DNA of 64,000 nt, from assembly GCF_963576545.1 (NCBI RefSeq), contig NW_026870438.1, positions 1,178,001 through 1,242,000 of the forward strand. Direction: 5' to 3'. This document shows, in pieces, positions 62,501 to 64,000 of the stretch. Each line of letters opens with the position of its first letter. The first letter of the stretch is position 1. The stretch is from Limanda limanda (taxonomy: Eukaryota; Chordata; Actinopteri; Pleuronectiformes; Pleuronectidae). The notes below the pieces were generated by a model that saw only the letters and a program-made list of their open reading frames with translations, was not told where the DNA came from and did not search any database. A program made the translations under genes and the position numbers.

Positions 62501-64000
62501 TTCTTGAATAACTTTTTTTGTGAAGGTCGGAGAGACTTGCAAGTAGGCTTTACCCCCACTAAATGGGGTTGCGCGCATCGATCGGTACCATCCTTGAGCT
62601 TTTCCGACTTTCGGAAGGGTTAGGGTTAGGGTTAGGGATGAAAGCACATAGGAGAAAGAGATATTCTTGAATAACTTTTTTTGTAAAGGTCGGAGAGACT
62701 TGGAAAGTGGTTGCATCTGGACTAATTTGGGTCCTGCGGATCGATTGGTACCATCCCCGAGCTTGTACGACCTTCGGAAGAGGTCGACCGACGAAATTCC
62801 CCCAAATCTGAGGAGATATTCTTGAATAACTTTTTTTGTGAAGGTCGGAGAGACTTGCAAGTAGGCTCTACCCCCACTAAATGGGGTTGCGCGCATCGAT
62901 CGGTACCATCCTTGAGCTTCTCCGACTTTCGGAAGGGTTAGGGTTAGGGTTAGGAATGAAAGCACATAGGAGAAAGAGATATTCTTGAATAACTTTTTTT
63001 GTGAAGGTCGGAGAGACTTGCAAGTAGGCTCTACCCCCACTAAATGGGGTAGCGCGCATCGATCGGTACTATCCTTGAGCTTCTCCGACTTTCGGAAGGG
63101 TTAGGGTTAGGGTTAGGGATGAAAGCACATAGGAGAAAGAGATATTCTTGAATAACTTTTTTTGTGAAGGTCGGAGAGACTTGGAAAGTGGTTGCATCTG
63201 GACTAATTTGGGTCCTGCGGATCGATTGGTACCATCCCCGAGCTTGTACGACCTTCGGAAGAGGTCGACCGACGAAATTCCCCCAAATCTGAGGAGATAT
63301 TCTTGAATAACTTTTTTTGTGAAGGTCGGAGAGACTTGCAAGTAGGCTCTACCCCCACTAAATGGGGTTGCGCGCATCGATCGGTACCATCCTTGAGCTT
63401 CTCCGACTTTCGGAAGGGTTAGGGTTAGGGTTAGGGATGAAAGCACATAGGAGAAAGAGATATTCTTGAATAACTTTTTTTGTAAAGGTCGGAGAGACTT
63501 GGAAAGTGGTTGCATCTGGACTAATTTGGGTCCTGCGGATCGATTGGTACCATCCCCGAGCTTGTACGACCTTCGGAAGAGGTCGACCGACGAAATTCCC
63601 CCAAATCTGAGGAGATATTCTTGAATAACTTTTTTTGTGAAGGTCGGAGAGACTTGCAAGTAGGCTCTACCCCCACTAAATGGGGTTGCGCGCATCGATC
63701 GGTACCATCCTTGAGCTTCTCCGACTTTCGGAAGGGTTAGGGTTAGGGTTAGGAATGAAAGCACATAGGAGAAAGAGATATTCTTGAATAACTTTTTTTG
63801 TGAAGGTCGGAGAGACTTGCAAGTAGGCTCTACCCCCACTAAATGGGGTAGCGCGCATCGATCGGTACCATCCTTGAGCTTCTCCGACTTTCGGAAGGGT
63901 TAGGGTTAGGGTTAGGGATGAAAGCACATAGGAGAAAGAGATATTCTTGAATAACTTTTTTTGTGAAGGTCGGAGAGACTTGCAAGTAGGCTCTACCCCC
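59514..64000 (+). repeat. Mosaic A/B stretch after the 21-kb duplication
   Basis: B heads are at 59849, 60656, 60974, 61455, 62425, 62743, 63224 and 63542. The stretch from 59.5 to 60.8 kb follows the order of 31.1-32.4 kb (offset 28,401) with ACCATGCCCGAG at 60656, then switches to A blocks with GGTTAGGAATG (near 61183, 62952, 63750) as in 39.5 kb. A local repeat of 1,606 bp links 59849 to 61455. TGGTTTTATCTGG near 62390 is private. It reads as material from several parts of the upstream segment recombined, and the array continues past the window end. Confidence 0.75.

Larger units (their letters stand above)
1..64000 (+). repeat. Satellite DNA array, ~400 tandem monomers (163-bp A and 155-bp B)
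   Basis: The entire window repeats with a step of 163, 157 or 155 bp, with no interruption and no inverted monomer. The first base happens to be the first base of an A monomer as phased here, and the last base falls inside a monomer tail, so the array extends beyond both edges. Roughly 290 A and 108 B monomers are present. The A consensus is about 47% GC (77 of 163 in the first monomer). Every monomer boundary carries ATCGAT next to GGTACC, apart from a few point variants. Most monomers differ from the consensus at zero to three positions, which indicates strong homogenisation. No gene, transposon or unique sequence interrupts it. This is a eukaryotic satellite by organisation. I do not recognise the family by name. 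Confidence 0.98.

Noticed and set aside
1..64000. CRISPR array
   Set aside because: The repeats are tandem with no unique spacers, the period is far longer than CRISPR, and there are no cas genes.
1..64000. True terminal telomere
   Set aside because: Each block has only two or three TTAGGG units flanked by fixed non-telomeric sequence, and no long pure tract occurs.
1..64000. Plasmid or phage iterons at a bacterial origin
   Set aside because: Iterons are about 20 bp and few; 400 monomers of ~160 bp with telomere-type motifs and no replication gene fit a eukaryotic satellite.
1..64000. tRNA, 5S rRNA or SINE-derived monomer
   Set aside because: I found no RNA polymerase III A box or B box spacing, no tRNA fold and no 5S-like stretch in A or B.

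Overview
The whole 64 kb window is one uninterrupted satellite DNA array. It contains about 400 head-to-tail monomers, all in the same orientation, and both window edges lie inside the array. I found no protein-coding gene, RNA gene, transposon, CRISPR array or unique sequence. The many open frames on the minus strand are by-products of the repeat: a monomer of 163 bp (1 mod 3) rotates the reading frame and rarely places stops in one frame.

There are two related monomers. Type A is 163 bp and occurs about 290 times. It carries three TTAGGG units directly after a GGG, giving four G-tracts in a row. Type B is 155 bp, occurs about 108 times, and has an unrelated AT/C-rich stretch instead of the telomere-like block. 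Both share an identical 45-bp core. The array can be read as fixed cores joined by one of two connectors: A-tail plus A-head (118 bp) or X-tail plus B-head (110 bp). A 157-bp version of A, with one TTAGGG fewer, occurs 25 times. Between successive B monomers there are 0 to 7 A monomers; two A (AAB, 481 bp) is the commonest spacing.

Above the monomer level there are nested tandem duplications. Units of 2,258 bp (819-5334), 2,552 bp (9666-14769), 1,118/1,119 bp (16387-18623), 481 bp (19431-21835) and 2,562/2,081 bp (28.9-35.6 kb) are each recognised by shared private variants. The largest is a direct tandem duplication of about 21.2 kb: 19259-40426 and 40427-59513. The second copy is 2,081 bp shorter because it holds one fewer internal unit.

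The organism is a eukaryote whose telomere repeat is probably TTAGGG. That type is known in vertebrates and many other animals, many fungi, kinetoplastids, some algae and some Asparagales plants. I cannot place it further, because I do not recognise the monomer. A subtelomeric or pericentromeric heterochromatin block is the most likely setting. Many variant sites are CpG to TpG/CpA changes, which fits methylated, silenced DNA. Any function (G-quadruplexes, TERRA-like transcripts, heat-shock-factor-like sites) is inference.
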